NCBI GenBank assembly: GCA_017992475.1
Contig: JAGOOO010000011.1
Span: 1 to 45,323 of the forward strand
DNA: 45,323 nucleotides
Direction of reading: 5' to 3'
DNA from: Caldisericia bacterium
Lineage (GTDB): Bacteria; Caldisericota; Caldisericia; JAAYUI01
The first letter of the stretch is position 1; the number at the start of each line of letters is the position of its first letter. The notes beneath the pieces are model-generated. The model did not search any database and had not been told where the DNA came from. It saw nothing but the letters and a program-made list of their open reading frames with translations. The position numbers and the translations under genes were made by a program. Positions 1-8,198 of the stretch are shown here, one piece after another.

Positions 1-99
1 TTTGAAAATGGAACTGAGGTTTACTTGGCTTGTTATGAAGATCGCGACGGTGCACTCTATTTTCTGACCAACAGGGGCACATACTCGGTGAAAATGTAA
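1..99 (+). CDS. C-terminal fragment of an unidentified protein (5' truncated)
   Basis: Frame 1 is open from the first base to a TAA at 97-99 and encodes 32 residues ending in TNRGTYSVKM. The upstream part lies outside the window, so the family cannot be named. The pattern 'LAxYE...LYFL' resembles a stretch of the next gene ('LAGFYES...LFVIG'), which looks like one strand pair of a beta-propeller blade. This could be the true end of a separate gene, or the two pieces may be one gene split by a frameshift near position 90. Confidence 0.5.
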   Translation, partial: FENGTEVYLACYEDRDGALYFLTNRGTYSVKM

Positions 100-100
100 T

Positions 101-538
101 TTGGCAAAATGTCAAAGATGTTTCCTGCAGGATGAAAATAACAGAACAATTATAGAATGGGAATTTAAGACTCCAGGAATTAAAAAACCATTAGTGTACC
201 ATCTTTTTTATCCTTATGAAAAGGGGACTTTTAGACTCGTTCGTTTGAAAGACAAGAAACCAAAATATTCTTTTTCGCATATTTCCAACAAACAATATGA
301 TTTTGTCTACAACGTCGGAGGAGAGAATTTTTTGGCCGGTTTCTATGAAAGCGGCAAAACAAGGTTGTTTGTTATTGGACCCACTTCAAATGGTTCTGAA
401 GGGTTATACAAGGAGTTTGAAATTAAGCCTATTGAAGGAAAAGTTGAGGATATATATTGGGATGGAGAGAATTATAATAACAATCTGAGGATGACCACGG
501 ACAAGAAAATTGACAAAGTGGCAACCCGGGATTTCTAA
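101..538 (+). CDS. Hypothetical protein, possibly propeller-like
   Basis: This is a 145-residue frame opening with TTG at 101, two bases after the preceding stop. The frame is closed by TGA at 89-91, so a start can lie only at or after 92, and no convincing ribosome binding site precedes the TTG. The product is rich in aromatic and charged residues, has no signal peptide or membrane segment, and ends in a tail rich in Lys and Asp. I do not recognise a family. Residues around 65-95 (VYNVGGENFLAGFYES) look like the beta-strand pattern of the fragment encoded at 1-99, so the two may be parts of one frameshifted gene. The lack of a good start supports that but does not prove it. Confidence 0.45.
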   Translation: MAKCQRCFLQDENNRTIIEWEFKTPGIKKPLVYHLFYPYEKGTFRLVRLKDKKPKYSFSHISNKQYDFVYNVGGENFLAGFYESGKTRLFVIGPTSNGSEGLYKEFEIKPIEGKVEDIYWDGENYNNNLRMTTDKKIDKVATRDF

Positions 539-601
539 TCCTCATGTTCTATTATTAAGCTTGCATAAAATACATCTTCTAATGTTTGCATATCCAAGTG
601 A

Positions 602-629
602 TTGACTATTATTGTAATTTATCTAATAA
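602..629 (+). promoter_or_regulatory. Predicted sigma70-type promoter for the propeller/DUF11 gene
   Basis: TTGACT at 602-607 and TAATAA at 624-629 are separated by 16 nt. Transcription would start near 636, leaving a leader of about 50 nt with the ribosome binding site AAAGGAGA at 668-675 before the ATG at 685. The surrounding 539-684 stretch is AT-rich and holds no other gene that I can see. Confidence 0.55.
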
Positions 630-684
630 TAAGTCTCTGGAAAGATAACATTCTGTTTTTTATTGCAAAAGGAGAATTTTATAA

Positions 685-3282
685 ATGAAGCCGCTCAGGG
701 TGATGATCTCTGCTGTTCTTGTGGTTTCCTGCTTGCTGTGTCTGCAAAAGTCAGGTTCCATCAATGCTTCAACATTTGATGTCGGACCAGTTAATTTTGA
801 CGGGAGTTTCAGTATCCAAAAAGGCATAGACACAAACAGGGACGGAGTCTACAACGATGGCGACAAGACAGTAAGGGCGGGGGATACTGTTTCATATAGA
901 ATAAATTGGGAATTCAATCAGGGAAATGATCCCCTTGTTGCCCCTTATGTTTATGATACAGTCCCAGCTGGAACGCATTATCTTGCAGGTAGTGCAACCC
1001 CACTCAATGATCTTTCATACTCCACTGATAATGGTTCGAGCTGGACCCCTGGAGAACCACCAGATGGTTCGCAGGCAGGAACAATGCTTCGTTGGGGGCC
1101 AATACCGCAAGGATGGACCACAGCCGGCAATATTCCATTCGATCCCATTGTGAACAATGCCCTTGTGAGTGGTACTGCTGCCCAGGTTTCGCTTGCGCTT
1201 GATCCAAATGGGCGTCCTTGCATGGCATTTTCTGATTACATTGGCTATAGCGGTTCCAGGTATGACATATTTTTTGTTAAATGGGACGGCACCAGGTGGG
1301 TTGGTGTGAATGGCCAGCCATATGATCCGCTGACTGGTGCAAATGCGAATGTGAGCAAGGTTATTACTGATTCAGACGGTGCCTCGCTGGCAATTGATAA
1401 ATACGGGTATCCATGCATTGCTTGGGGCGAGAAGATCCATCCAGACACTATTACGAGCTGGGAAATATTCTTTGTAAGGTGGAATGGCTACATGTGGGTC
1501 AATGCTCAGGGCGAGCAGTATGATGGCTCCAATGCCAATGTGAGCAACACGCCAAGTACTTCTTACGGCGTTTCCCTTGCAATAGATGGCCAGAACAACC
1601 CAAATCTCGTCTGGTATGACTATTACGGGCCTCCATACAGCTTTGATGTCAATTTCCTGAAGTGGGACGGGACTGCCTGGGTAAACGTGCAGGGTGTTCC
1701 ATATAATGGCGCAAATGCTGATATAAGCAAAACAAGCAGCAGCTCGGAATTTCCAGTACTCAGGCTTGATAGCTCTGGAAATCCGTGCGTTTCATGGTCA
1801 GAAGGTTCCTATGGTGGCTATGATGTCGTGTACATCAAATGGAATGGCACCACCTGGGTTGGAGCGAATGGTCTTCCATATAATCCGGTTACCGGCGCAA
1901 ATGCAAATGTTAGCAGAAACGGTGGCTATTCGAGCTATCCTTCACTTTGCCTGGACGAATTTGACAACCCGAACATTGTCTGGCACGACTACTCTTATGG
2001 CGGGACTGCAATAGTGTCTGTAAAGTGGGACGGAACCCAGTGGGTTGGTGCCAATGGAGTGCCTTATGATCCGGCAACTGGTGCCAATGGCATCGTTGCT
2101 ATGAATGCTGTTATTGGTGGAGGGCCATCCAGCCCAACGCGCCTTGCGGCTAAAATAACGTGCATAGATGTTGATAAAACTGGCAACCAGTGTGTTTCCT
2201 GGTGGGGCAACATTGCCGGAAACAGGGGTATATATTTTGCCAGATGGGACGGAACAAGGTGGATTGGGGGAAACAAGCAGCCATTCGACCCGATCACCGG
2301 TGCAAATGCCTATACCGGTGGAGGGTTTGACGCACAGTATACAAATTTTGCCAATGCCGTATCAATGGCAATGGAGGACAATTTCGATGAGCCGTTCATT
2401 GGGTGGTACAATCAAACACCTGATCTTTACACGGCCTCGCTTATAAAATATCTCCCACCCACGGCACCGCGTTCGTTCGGTTTTTCTGCAATAGTTGAAG
2501 AAACACCGGTAGATTCACAGATAAACAACCAGGCTTTTTCAAGGCACGCACTGGACCAGGGAGTGCCGGCGTTGTCAAACAATGTTGCAGTCAACACAAA
2601 AAAACCTGTAAAAAAAGCTATTCTGGAAGTCACAAAGAAAGCAAAAGCTTTCCAGTACAACATTGATGACATATTTGCGTTCCAGATAACCATCAGAAAT
2701 ATCGGCAATCTTGATGCCACAAACGTTGTTCTCGATGATGTTTTCCCAAGGGAGCTCAAATATGTTTCTTCACTCCCGTCCGGCGCTGCTGGCCCTTCCA
2801 AAATCAGGTACCAGGTTGGGAGTTTGTCACCGGGTCAGTCAAAGACCTATTTGCTGAAATTCAGTCTTGCAAAATCCTTGTCTTTCGCCGGAAATTGTCT
2901 GACGATAACCAACAAGGCCAGCGCTGTGTCCGATTCCGCAGAAGCAGTCACAGATTATGCCACGATAAGTGTTTGCAAACAGCCACCGACGAAAGAGATT
3001 GTTCTTGACGCAACTTGGAAGGGTATTAATACAAAGACAAACGAAGCAAGAGTAAATGAAGAAATAAAACTTGACCTCTCCGTCGAGGGTGGGGCCCCAC
3101 CATATGAAATCACAGTGAATTGGGGCAATGGAACCAAAACCATCAAAACAATACAGAGCAAAGACAATCTGGTCAGTTTTGAGAATTCCTATTCAAGTCA
3201 GGGTGATTTTGAGGTCCTGATAACCTGCGTTGATTCCTTTGGTAGATCAGCAAGACAGTCCAGAGTTATCCATATCAAGTAG
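685..3282 (+). CDS. Secreted beta-propeller protein with DUF11-like and PKD-like domains
   Basis: The 865-residue product starts at an ATG preceded by AAAGGAGA and has a Sec signal peptide (residues 1-28). Residues 30-125 resemble a DUF11/choice-of-anchor beta-sandwich with an 'NRDGVYNDGDKTV' acidic loop that may bind calcium. Residues 155-595 hold about seven repeats of 55-75 residues built on 'F.KWDGT.WVG..G.PYDP.TGANANVS' plus 'SLALD..G.P.I.W', consistent with a single propeller of roughly seven blades. Residues 645-765 are a clear DUF11-type domain ('F.ITIRNIGNLDATNVVLDD'), and 770-865 are PKD-like ('NWGNGTKTI', 'Y.S.G.FEV'). No enzyme motif is visible. It probably acts at the cell surface as a binding or adhesion protein. 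No LPXTG or terminal membrane anchor is seen, so it may be fully secreted. Confidence 0.8.
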   Translation: MKPLRVMISAVLVVSCLLCLQKSGSINASTFDVGPVNFDGSFSIQKGIDTNRDGVYNDGDKTVRAGDTVSYRINWEFNQGNDPLVAPYVYDTVPAGTHYLAGSATPLNDLSYSTDNGSSWTPGEPPDGSQAGTMLRWGPIPQGWTTAGNIPFDPIVNNALVSGTAAQVSLALDPNGRPCMAFSDYIGYSGSRYDIFFVKWDGTRWVGVNGQPYDPLTGANANVSKVITDSDGASLAIDKYGYPCIAWGEKIHPDTITSWEIFFVRWNGYMWVNAQGEQYDGSNANVSNTPSTSYGVSLAIDGQNNPNLVWYDYYGPPYSFDVNFLKWDGTAWVNVQGVPYNGANADISKTSSSSEFPVLRLDSSGNPCVSWSEGSYGGYDVVYIKWNGTTWVGANGLPYNPVTGANANVSRNGGYSSYPSLCLDEFDNPNIVWHDYSYGGTAIVSVKWDGTQWVGANGVPYDPATGANGIVAMNAVIGGGPSSPTRLAAKITCIDVDKTGNQCVSWWGNIAGNRGIYFARWDGTRWIGGNKQPFDPITGANAYTGGGFDAQYTNFANAVSMAMEDNFDEPFIGWYNQTPDLYTASLIKYLPPTAPRSFGFSAIVEETPVDSQINNQAFSRHALDQGVPALSNNVAVNTKKPVKKAILEVTKKAKAFQYNIDDIFAFQITIRNIGNLDATNVVLDDVFPRELKYVSSLPSGAAGPSKIRYQVGSLSPGQSKTYLLKFSLAKSLSFAGNCLTITNKASAVSDSAEAVTDYATISVCKQPPTKEIVLDATWKGINTKTNEARVNEEIKLDLSVEGGAPPYEITVNWGNGTKTIKTIQSKDNLVSFENSYSSQGDFEVLITCVDSFGRSARQSRVIHIK

Positions 3283-3339
3283 TTTCCATACCAGTGCCTG
3301 GTGAGACCATTTCGGGGTTTTGCCAGGCATGTGCCAATT

Positions 3340-3368
3340 TTGACGTGGGCCCACCCTGTCGCTATAAT
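3340..3368 (+). promoter_or_regulatory. Strong sigma70-type promoter for the M23 lipoprotein gene
   Basis: TTGACG at 3340-3345 and a perfect TATAAT at 3363-3368 are separated by 17 nt, the best match to the bacterial consensus in the window. Transcription would begin near 3375, only about 13 nt before the ATG at 3388, with AGGAGG at 3377-3382 in between. Confidence 0.8.
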
Positions 3369-3387
3369 TTGCAGACAGGAGGTCGAA

Positions 3388-4566
3388 ATGAAACTGATGC
3401 CTTTTGCGTTGACTATTTTGCTGGCCATTTGTTCATTGGGGTGTGGCATGACAAACGAAAATGCTGGTTCTGGTGAAAATCTTTTTATTACAACACTTCC
3501 TGCAGATGTTATTTACAATGCAACAAGAGACGTAAAGCTTGGTATTGAATCTGATTTCCTTTTGAAAGCAGTGAAAATTGCAAACGATGGCAAAGAAGTC
3601 ATTGAAGTAAAATCAATGACTTTTACGATTTTTGCAAATGAGCGAGAAATCTTCAGTTTGATTTATAAAGGTGAAGAACTGAACTCACTTTTTGGGAAAT
3701 ATGTAGAGAAATTTGAGAAGATGACATATGATTTCCAGGAGGGCATTTTTCTTGGAACATCGGGCTTTGTTGATCTGAAAAAGACGTCCAAATCTGTTGT
3801 AATAGAGCCCGGCCAGGAGGCCGCAATTATAAACATTCCCTTCAGGTTTTACTCGGACAATCCGGCAACAAAATGCAACATCCATATTGAATTCCAGAAG
3901 GGTAACAAGACCTTCTCCAGAGACCTGGGCTTGCAAGTTGCAGAATATGTTTTGAAAAACAAGTATATTTTCCCTGCCAAAGGTATATGGATGGCCATCA
4001 ATACATACAATGCCAACTATGGCCACAGGGTCAACAGCAGCCAGGAATTTGCTTTTGATTTGATGATCCAGAAACCTAACCTGATGATGTACCCTCCATC
4101 TGGCAAGAACGAAGACTATGGTTGCTGGGGCAAGGCGGTTATTGCTTCCGCAGATGGTGTGGTTGTTGATTGTGTTGACGGTGTGCCAAACAACCCGCCG
4201 TATCTCGGCTCAAGACTGTCCAAGGAGGAGCTGGAGAAAGTCATGGAGAAATTTGGCGCAGTGGCAATGGCTGGTGGGAACTATGTCATTCTGGAACACT
4301 CCGGAAGCGAGTTCACGTTCTACGCCCACTTGATAAATGGCTCGGTGAAGGTCAAAAAGGGCGACATTGTGAAACAGGGACAGGTATTGGGACTTTGCGG
4401 CAATTCTGGCAACTCGGATGCTCCACACCTGCATTTTCACATCATGAATGGCCCGTCGGTACTTGATTCAAGGGGATTGCCCATGAAATTCACAAACCTC
4501 AAGGATTTTGTAGGCGGCAAGATTGAACAAATAACAGACCCGAATCTGGTTATGCTTGCTGAGTAA
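3388..4566 (+). CDS. Lipoprotein with C-terminal M23 (LytM-type) peptidase domain
   Basis: The start at 3388 is chosen over an upstream in-frame codon at 3301 because AGGAGG lies 5 nt before it and a TATAAT promoter just upstream. The 392-residue product begins with a lipoprotein-type signal ending SLGC (Cys19 as likely lipidation site). The middle is an unassigned beta-rich domain. The C-terminal half carries M23 zinc-metallopeptidase motifs: the 'GHR...AFDL' segment supplies the first His and Asp ligands, then 'GNYVILEH', 'FYAHL', 'V.KGDIV..GQVLGLCGNSG' and the terminal 'HLHFHI'. M23 enzymes cut peptide cross-links in peptidoglycan; all expected ligands are present, so it is probably active outside the membrane. 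It stands alone and is followed by a terminator. Confidence 0.85.
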   Translation: MKLMPFALTILLAICSLGCGMTNENAGSGENLFITTLPADVIYNATRDVKLGIESDFLLKAVKIANDGKEVIEVKSMTFTIFANEREIFSLIYKGEELNSLFGKYVEKFEKMTYDFQEGIFLGTSGFVDLKKTSKSVVIEPGQEAAIINIPFRFYSDNPATKCNIHIEFQKGNKTFSRDLGLQVAEYVLKNKYIFPAKGIWMAINTYNANYGHRVNSSQEFAFDLMIQKPNLMMYPPSGKNEDYGCWGKAVIASADGVVVDCVDGVPNNPPYLGSRLSKEELEKVMEKFGAVAMAGGNYVILEHSGSEFTFYAHLINGSVKVKKGDIVKQGQVLGLCGNSGNSDAPHLHFHIMNGPSVLDSRGLPMKFTNLKDFVGGKIEQITDPNLVMLAE

Positions 4567-4578
4567 ATTATGTGCTTG

Positions 4579-4617
4579 AAGCACGAGAGGATTTTATAAT
4601 GCTTCTCTCGTGCTTTT
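4579..4617 (+). terminator. Rho-independent terminator after the M23 lipoprotein gene
   Basis: An 11-bp perfect inverted repeat (AAGCACGAGAG at 4579-4589, CTCTCGTGCTT at 4605-4615) is followed by a run of T. It lies 12 nt past the stop codon and between two convergent genes. On the minus strand it lacks a T tract, so it mainly serves the plus-strand gene. Confidence 0.85.
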
Positions 4618-4626
4618 TTGCGAAAT

Positions 4627-5694
4627 TTAACCCAATGCCGAGTTAGCAGATCTTTCCTTGAAAAATCTTTGCGCCCAAAGCGAGACATACACAAGCGAAA
4701 CAAGGATCGGAACTTCAATGAGTGGCCCAACAACAGCTGCCAGCGCCTGCCCGGAGGCAATGCCAAAAATTCCTGCCGAAACCGCGATTGCCAGTTCAAA
4801 ATTGTTCCCAGCGGCAGTGAATGCCACCGATGCCGATTCACTGTAATTGAATTTTAGTGTTTTTGCTCCAAAGAATGTGCCGAACCACATAATAAGGAAG
4901 TAGCACAGAAGAGGTAGTGCAATCCTCAATACGTCAAATGGCAAAGAAATGATTTTTTCACCCTGCATTGAGAACATGAGAACGATTGTGTAAAGCAATG
5001 CCACAAGTGCTGTTGGTGACAACTTTGGCAAAAAGTGTTTTTCAAACCATGCCTCACCTTTTTTCTGGATCAGGATTTTTCTGGTAAGGTAGCCTGCAAG
5101 AAGCGGTATGCCAAGATAAATGAGAACGCTTTTTGCTATTTGCCACATTGAAATCTGTATTTGCGTCTGGTTGAGGCCAAGCCATCCAGGCAAAACTTCG
5201 AGATAGAAGAATCCGAGAACTGAATACATGAATATCTGGATAACTGAATTTATGGCCACAAGAATTGCTGCTATTTCACCGCTTCCTTTGGCCAGCATGT
5301 TCCAGACGAGCACCATTGCAATGCAAGGTGCCAATCCTACGAGGATTATCCCTGTTCTGTACTCTGGCATATCTGGAAGCATTAGCCATGCTAGCCCAAA
5401 CATTAGGGCGGGGCCTATGACCCAGGTTAATACAATCGAGTATGAGAATATTTTTTTGTTGGATACCAAACTGGAGATCTTTTCGTATTTTACTTTTGTC
5501 AATACTGGATACATCATCCAGAGGAGGCCAATGGCTATTGGCAGTGAAACATCGGCGATTTTTATCGAGTTCAACACCGGTCCAAGGGATGGAAACAGTT
5601 TACCGATGGCCACCCCCAGAAGCATTGCGGCCACTATCCAGAGGGGTAAAAGCTTGTCCAGAAGAGACAATTTTGGTTCAGTTGTATCACTCAT
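4627..5694 (-). CDS. acr3: Arsenite efflux transporter, ACR3 family
   Basis: The 355-residue product has about ten hydrophobic segments and the ACR3 signature 'GLAPCIAMVLVWNMLAKG', which includes the conserved Cys needed for arsenite transport in this family. ACR3 proteins belong to the bile acid/arsenite/riboflavin transporter superfamily and pump As(III) out of the cytoplasm using the proton gradient. It is the last gene of the eight-gene run that starts with arsR at 10277; 16 nt separate it from the permease gene. Length and motifs fit an intact pump. Confidence 0.93.
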   Translation of the reverse strand: MSDTTEPKLSLLDKLLPLWIVAAMLLGVAIGKLFPSLGPVLNSIKIADVSLPIAIGLLWMMYPVLTKVKYEKISSLVSNKKIFSYSIVLTWVIGPALMFGLAWLMLPDMPEYRTGIILVGLAPCIAMVLVWNMLAKGSGEIAAILVAINSVIQIFMYSVLGFFYLEVLPGWLGLNQTQIQISMWQIAKSVLIYLGIPLLAGYLTRKILIQKKGEAWFEKHFLPKLSPTALVALLYTIVLMFSMQGEKIISLPFDVLRIALPLLCYFLIMWFGTFFGAKTLKFNYSESASVAFTAAGNNFELAIAVSAGIFGIASGQALAAVVGPLIEVPILVSLVYVSLWAQRFFKERSANSALG

Positions 5695-5710
5695 GTTTGA
5701 GTCCCTTTTT

Positions 5711-6679
5711 CTACAATATTGCGTTGAACAGATAGCCTGTGAGGATTATCCCGATACCAACAATGCCAGCGAAAATAAGGATTAGTTTGGTTTTCATGAC
5801 GGTCCTCAGGATCAGGAACTCGGGGAGCGAAAGGCCGGTAACAGCCATCATGAAGGCAAGGGTTGTCCCGAGGCTGACGCCCTTTTCTGTAAGAACAGAA
5901 ACAAGCGGGATGATGCCTGCGGCATTGCTGTAAAGGGGAATCCCGATCAGCGTGGCTACTGGAACTGCCCACCAGTTGTTTCCACCGGCAATTTTTGCCA
6001 TGAAGTCAACAGGAACATAACCATGTATCCAGGCCCCGACAGCTATTCCGCCAACGATGAATGGCCAAACCTTTTTTAGGACATCCACAACATAGCTCCA
6101 GGCGTATGATGCCCTGTCCTTTGCTTTTAGAGGCATCCCATCTTCTGCGCAGGCACAGGCTTTTTTCCCGGTCCCAAATTGCTGGACCAGGTTTTCCACC
6201 TTGAGCTGGCCGATGACGAGTCCTGACACAATGGCAATTATCATTCCTGATGCAATGTAAATCAGAGCCACCTTCCACCCAAACATGCCAAGGAGCATTA
6301 CCAGTGCCACCTCGTTTATCATTGGCGAGGCTATGAGGAATGAGAATGTCACGCCAAGCGGGACACCGGCTTCCAGGAAGCCCAGAAAAAGCGGGATTGC
6401 ACTGCAGGTGCAAAATGGCGTTATGATACCGAAGGCTGCAGCCATAATGTGTCCAGTTATTTTGTTTCTCTTTGAGATAAAGAACCGGACTTTCTCTGGT
6501 GGCAGGTATGTTCTCAGGTAGGAAACCACAAATATGATTGCGATGAGAAGCATGAAGACTTTTATGGTGTCAAAAACAAAGAAACTGACAGCTTCTCCAA
6601 GCAGTGATTCGTGCTGTATTCTGAAAATGTCGTATGTGAGCCATTTTGCAAACCAGTTTACTGGTGCGAAGATGTCCAT
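5711..6679 (-). CDS. ArsP/YraQ-like permease (DUF318 family)
   Basis: This 322-residue integral membrane protein has the family hallmark 'TPFCTCSAIPLF' (Cys90 and Cys92) within a hydrophobic segment, a cytoplasmic loop with a second vicinal pair 'KKACACAED' (Cys175, Cys177), and a duplicated 4-5 helix layout with 'IPLYSNAAGIIP' in the second half. Some members of this family (ArsP) export trivalent organoarsenicals; others have unknown cargo. Position between ccdA and acr3 in an arsR-headed operon supports a role in arsenic or thiol-metal export. It starts 15 nt after ccdA. The exact substrate cannot be read from sequence. Confidence 0.85.
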   Translation of the reverse strand: MDIFAPVNWFAKWLTYDIFRIQHESLLGEAVSFFVFDTIKVFMLLIAIIFVVSYLRTYLPPEKVRFFISKRNKITGHIMAAAFGIITPFCTCSAIPLFLGFLEAGVPLGVTFSFLIASPMINEVALVMLLGMFGWKVALIYIASGMIIAIVSGLVIGQLKVENLVQQFGTGKKACACAEDGMPLKAKDRASYAWSYVVDVLKKVWPFIVGGIAVGAWIHGYVPVDFMAKIAGGNNWWAVPVATLIGIPLYSNAAGIIPLVSVLTEKGVSLGTTLAFMMAVTGLSLPEFLILRTVMKTKLILIFAGIVGIGIILTGYLFNAIL

Positions 6680-6694
6680 TTTTCCTCCAGAAAT

Positions 6695-7381
6695 TTAGGC
6701 TATATAGAGCAGGTAGAACCCAAAGCCGATGATTAGAAGTCCAAATACTTTTCTGAGAACAAGAGAAGTTGTTCTCAAGTTCCGATTGTTTATGAAGGCC
6801 TGCGCGGCACCTATCGAGATGCCTGCCACAAGAAGAAGAGCTGAATGCCCGAGGGCATAGCAGAGCAGGAGAAGGCCGCCAAAATATGTGTTTCCGCCTG
6901 TTGCTATCAAAGCGAGCAATACTGAAAGAATCGGTACAGCACAGGGTGTTGAGACAAAGCCAAAAAGAACGCCCAGGATAAAAGCCCCGAAGAGCCCTGT
7001 TCTTGGTTTTGTCAGTATCTTTGGCACTGGGATGTTGAATTTGACTATATCAGCGAACATTAGTCCCATCAGAATGCAGAGGAAAGCCATGAAGTATGTC
7101 CACCAGGGGCCGGTCAGCGTTGCCTGCTGACCAATGAGTGCTGCGATTATCCCCAGCACCATGAAAGAGATTGACTGGCCGAGGACAAATAGCAGAGAGA
7201 ACTTTGCAGCTTTCCAGTAGGACTTGTCTTCGCCCTGGTATGCCCCTGATGCCCCGATCATGAGGGGTATCATGCCAAGAACGCAAGGATTGGAAGCCGT
7301 GAGAAACCCGGTGAAAAACACCGTAAATGGTGCAATCCAGGGGTTGCTTTGTATTGACTGGAGGAGGGACTCGATCACCAC
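6695..7381 (-). CDS. ccdA: CcdA/DsbD-type transmembrane thiol reductant transporter
   Basis: The 228-residue protein has six predicted membrane helices and the two Cys motifs expected of the family: 'ASNPCVLG' (Cys33) in the first helix and 'STPCAVP' (Cys147) in the fourth. CcdA passes electrons from cytoplasmic thioredoxin across the membrane to extracytoplasmic thioredoxin-like proteins. Two such partners are encoded immediately upstream, and its start overlaps the end of the second by 7 nt, so co-translation is likely. Cytochrome c maturation is the textbook use, but no cytochrome gene is nearby; here the likely job is to keep the two anchored thioredoxins reduced. Confidence 0.9.
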   Translation of the reverse strand: MVIESLLQSIQSNPWIAPFTVFFTGFLTASNPCVLGMIPLMIGASGAYQGEDKSYWKAAKFSLLFVLGQSISFMVLGIIAALIGQQATLTGPWWTYFMAFLCILMGLMFADIVKFNIPVPKILTKPRTGLFGAFILGVLFGFVSTPCAVPILSVLLALIATGGNTYFGGLLLLCYALGHSALLLVAGISIGAAQAFINNRNLRTTSLVLRKVFGLLIIGFGFYLLYIA

Positions 7382-7779
7382 TGCACCCCCAGGGGTTCAG
7401 TTTTCTCTTTTATCCAGTTTCTGGCATCATCTACTTCTTCAAGTGAAAATATTCTTCTAGCTACCTCATTTGCTTCTTTGTCGAAGATGATGATGACCGG
7501 GATTACTTTCACGTTGTAGAAAGATTTCATTGAATTATCTATAAGAAGGCTGTTTAGAACAGCTTTTCCCTCAAGTTCTTTTTTCAGGTCTTCCATTATG
7601 GGGCGGAGTTTTGTGCATGGTTCACAAAGGTCTGCCCCAAGCTCGACGATTGTGACCTCACCTTTTTGAGGTTTTGGAAAATCGGATCCCTTCTCGAAAA
7701 AGAGTTTGTACGATAGAAGACCCAGTGCGGCAAGGGCCACTATGACAAGAATGATTGTGTTTGTGATATTGTTTTTCAC
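7375..7779 (-). CDS. Membrane-anchored thioredoxin-like protein (CEPC)
   Basis: The 134-residue product has one N-terminal membrane anchor (about residues 7-25) followed by a thioredoxin fold with the redox motif 'LCEPC' (Cys52, Cys55) and the cis-Pro region 'VIPVIIIF'. The domain should face outside the cytoplasm. It overlaps the preceding gene by 4 nt (ATGA) and the following ccdA by 7 nt. A protein of this layout next to CcdA is expected to take electrons from CcdA and reduce exported disulfides or metalloid-thiol adducts. It is related to, but clearly diverged from, the lipoprotein thioredoxin upstream. Confidence 0.85.
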   Translation of the reverse strand: MKNNITNTIILVIVALAALGLLSYKLFFEKGSDFPKPQKGEVTIVELGADLCEPCTKLRPIMEDLKKELEGKAVLNSLLIDNSMKSFYNVKVIPVIIIFDKEANEVARRIFSLEEVDDARNWIKEKTEPLGVQW

Positions 7780-8198
7780 TGCATTCCTGCTTTCTTGAGC
7801 TCACTTACAAGCTCATCCTTTGTTGCGATGCCGGTTTTCCTGAAAGTCTGGTTGCCTGACGAATCAAATACGAATGTTGTTGGAATACCCTGTATCTGAA
7901 ACTTCTCCACTGCTTCAGGGTCTTCGTCAATGTCGACAATTGTGATCTGGATTTTTCCTTCAAGCTCCTTGCCGATCTCATTGACTGTGTCTGTCATTAC
8001 TATGCAGGGTTTGCAGGTTGCCCTTCCAACCTTGACCACCATTGGCATTCCAGAATCATTTTTGATCGAAATGGTGCCATTACCAGTTTCCCCCTCACTA
8101 ACACAAGGAAGATTCCCATTGCTTCCACATGATGCTAGAAAAATGGAGCCTGCAAAAACCGCCAATAAAACAAAGCTTGATAAAATGTTTCTTCTCAT
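7776..8198 (-). CDS. Thioredoxin-like lipoprotein (CKPC)
   Basis: The 140-residue product has a lipoprotein signal with lipobox LASC (Cys24). A short linker with an extra Cys32 leads into a thioredoxin fold with 'ATCKPC' (Cys62, Cys65), 'VDIDEDP' and the cis-Pro segment 'GIPTTFVF'. It is therefore an extracytoplasmic, lipid-anchored thiol oxidoreductase. It overlaps both neighbours by 4 nt (ATGA junctions), placing it firmly in the ars/ccdA operon. Electron supply from CcdA is the most likely arrangement. Confidence 0.88.
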   Translation of the reverse strand: MRRNILSSFVLLAVFAGSIFLASCGSNGNLPCVSEGETGNGTISIKNDSGMPMVVKVGRATCKPCIVMTDTVNEIGKELEGKIQITIVDIDEDPEAVEKFQIQGIPTTFVFDSSGNQTFRKTGIATKDELVSELKKAGMQ

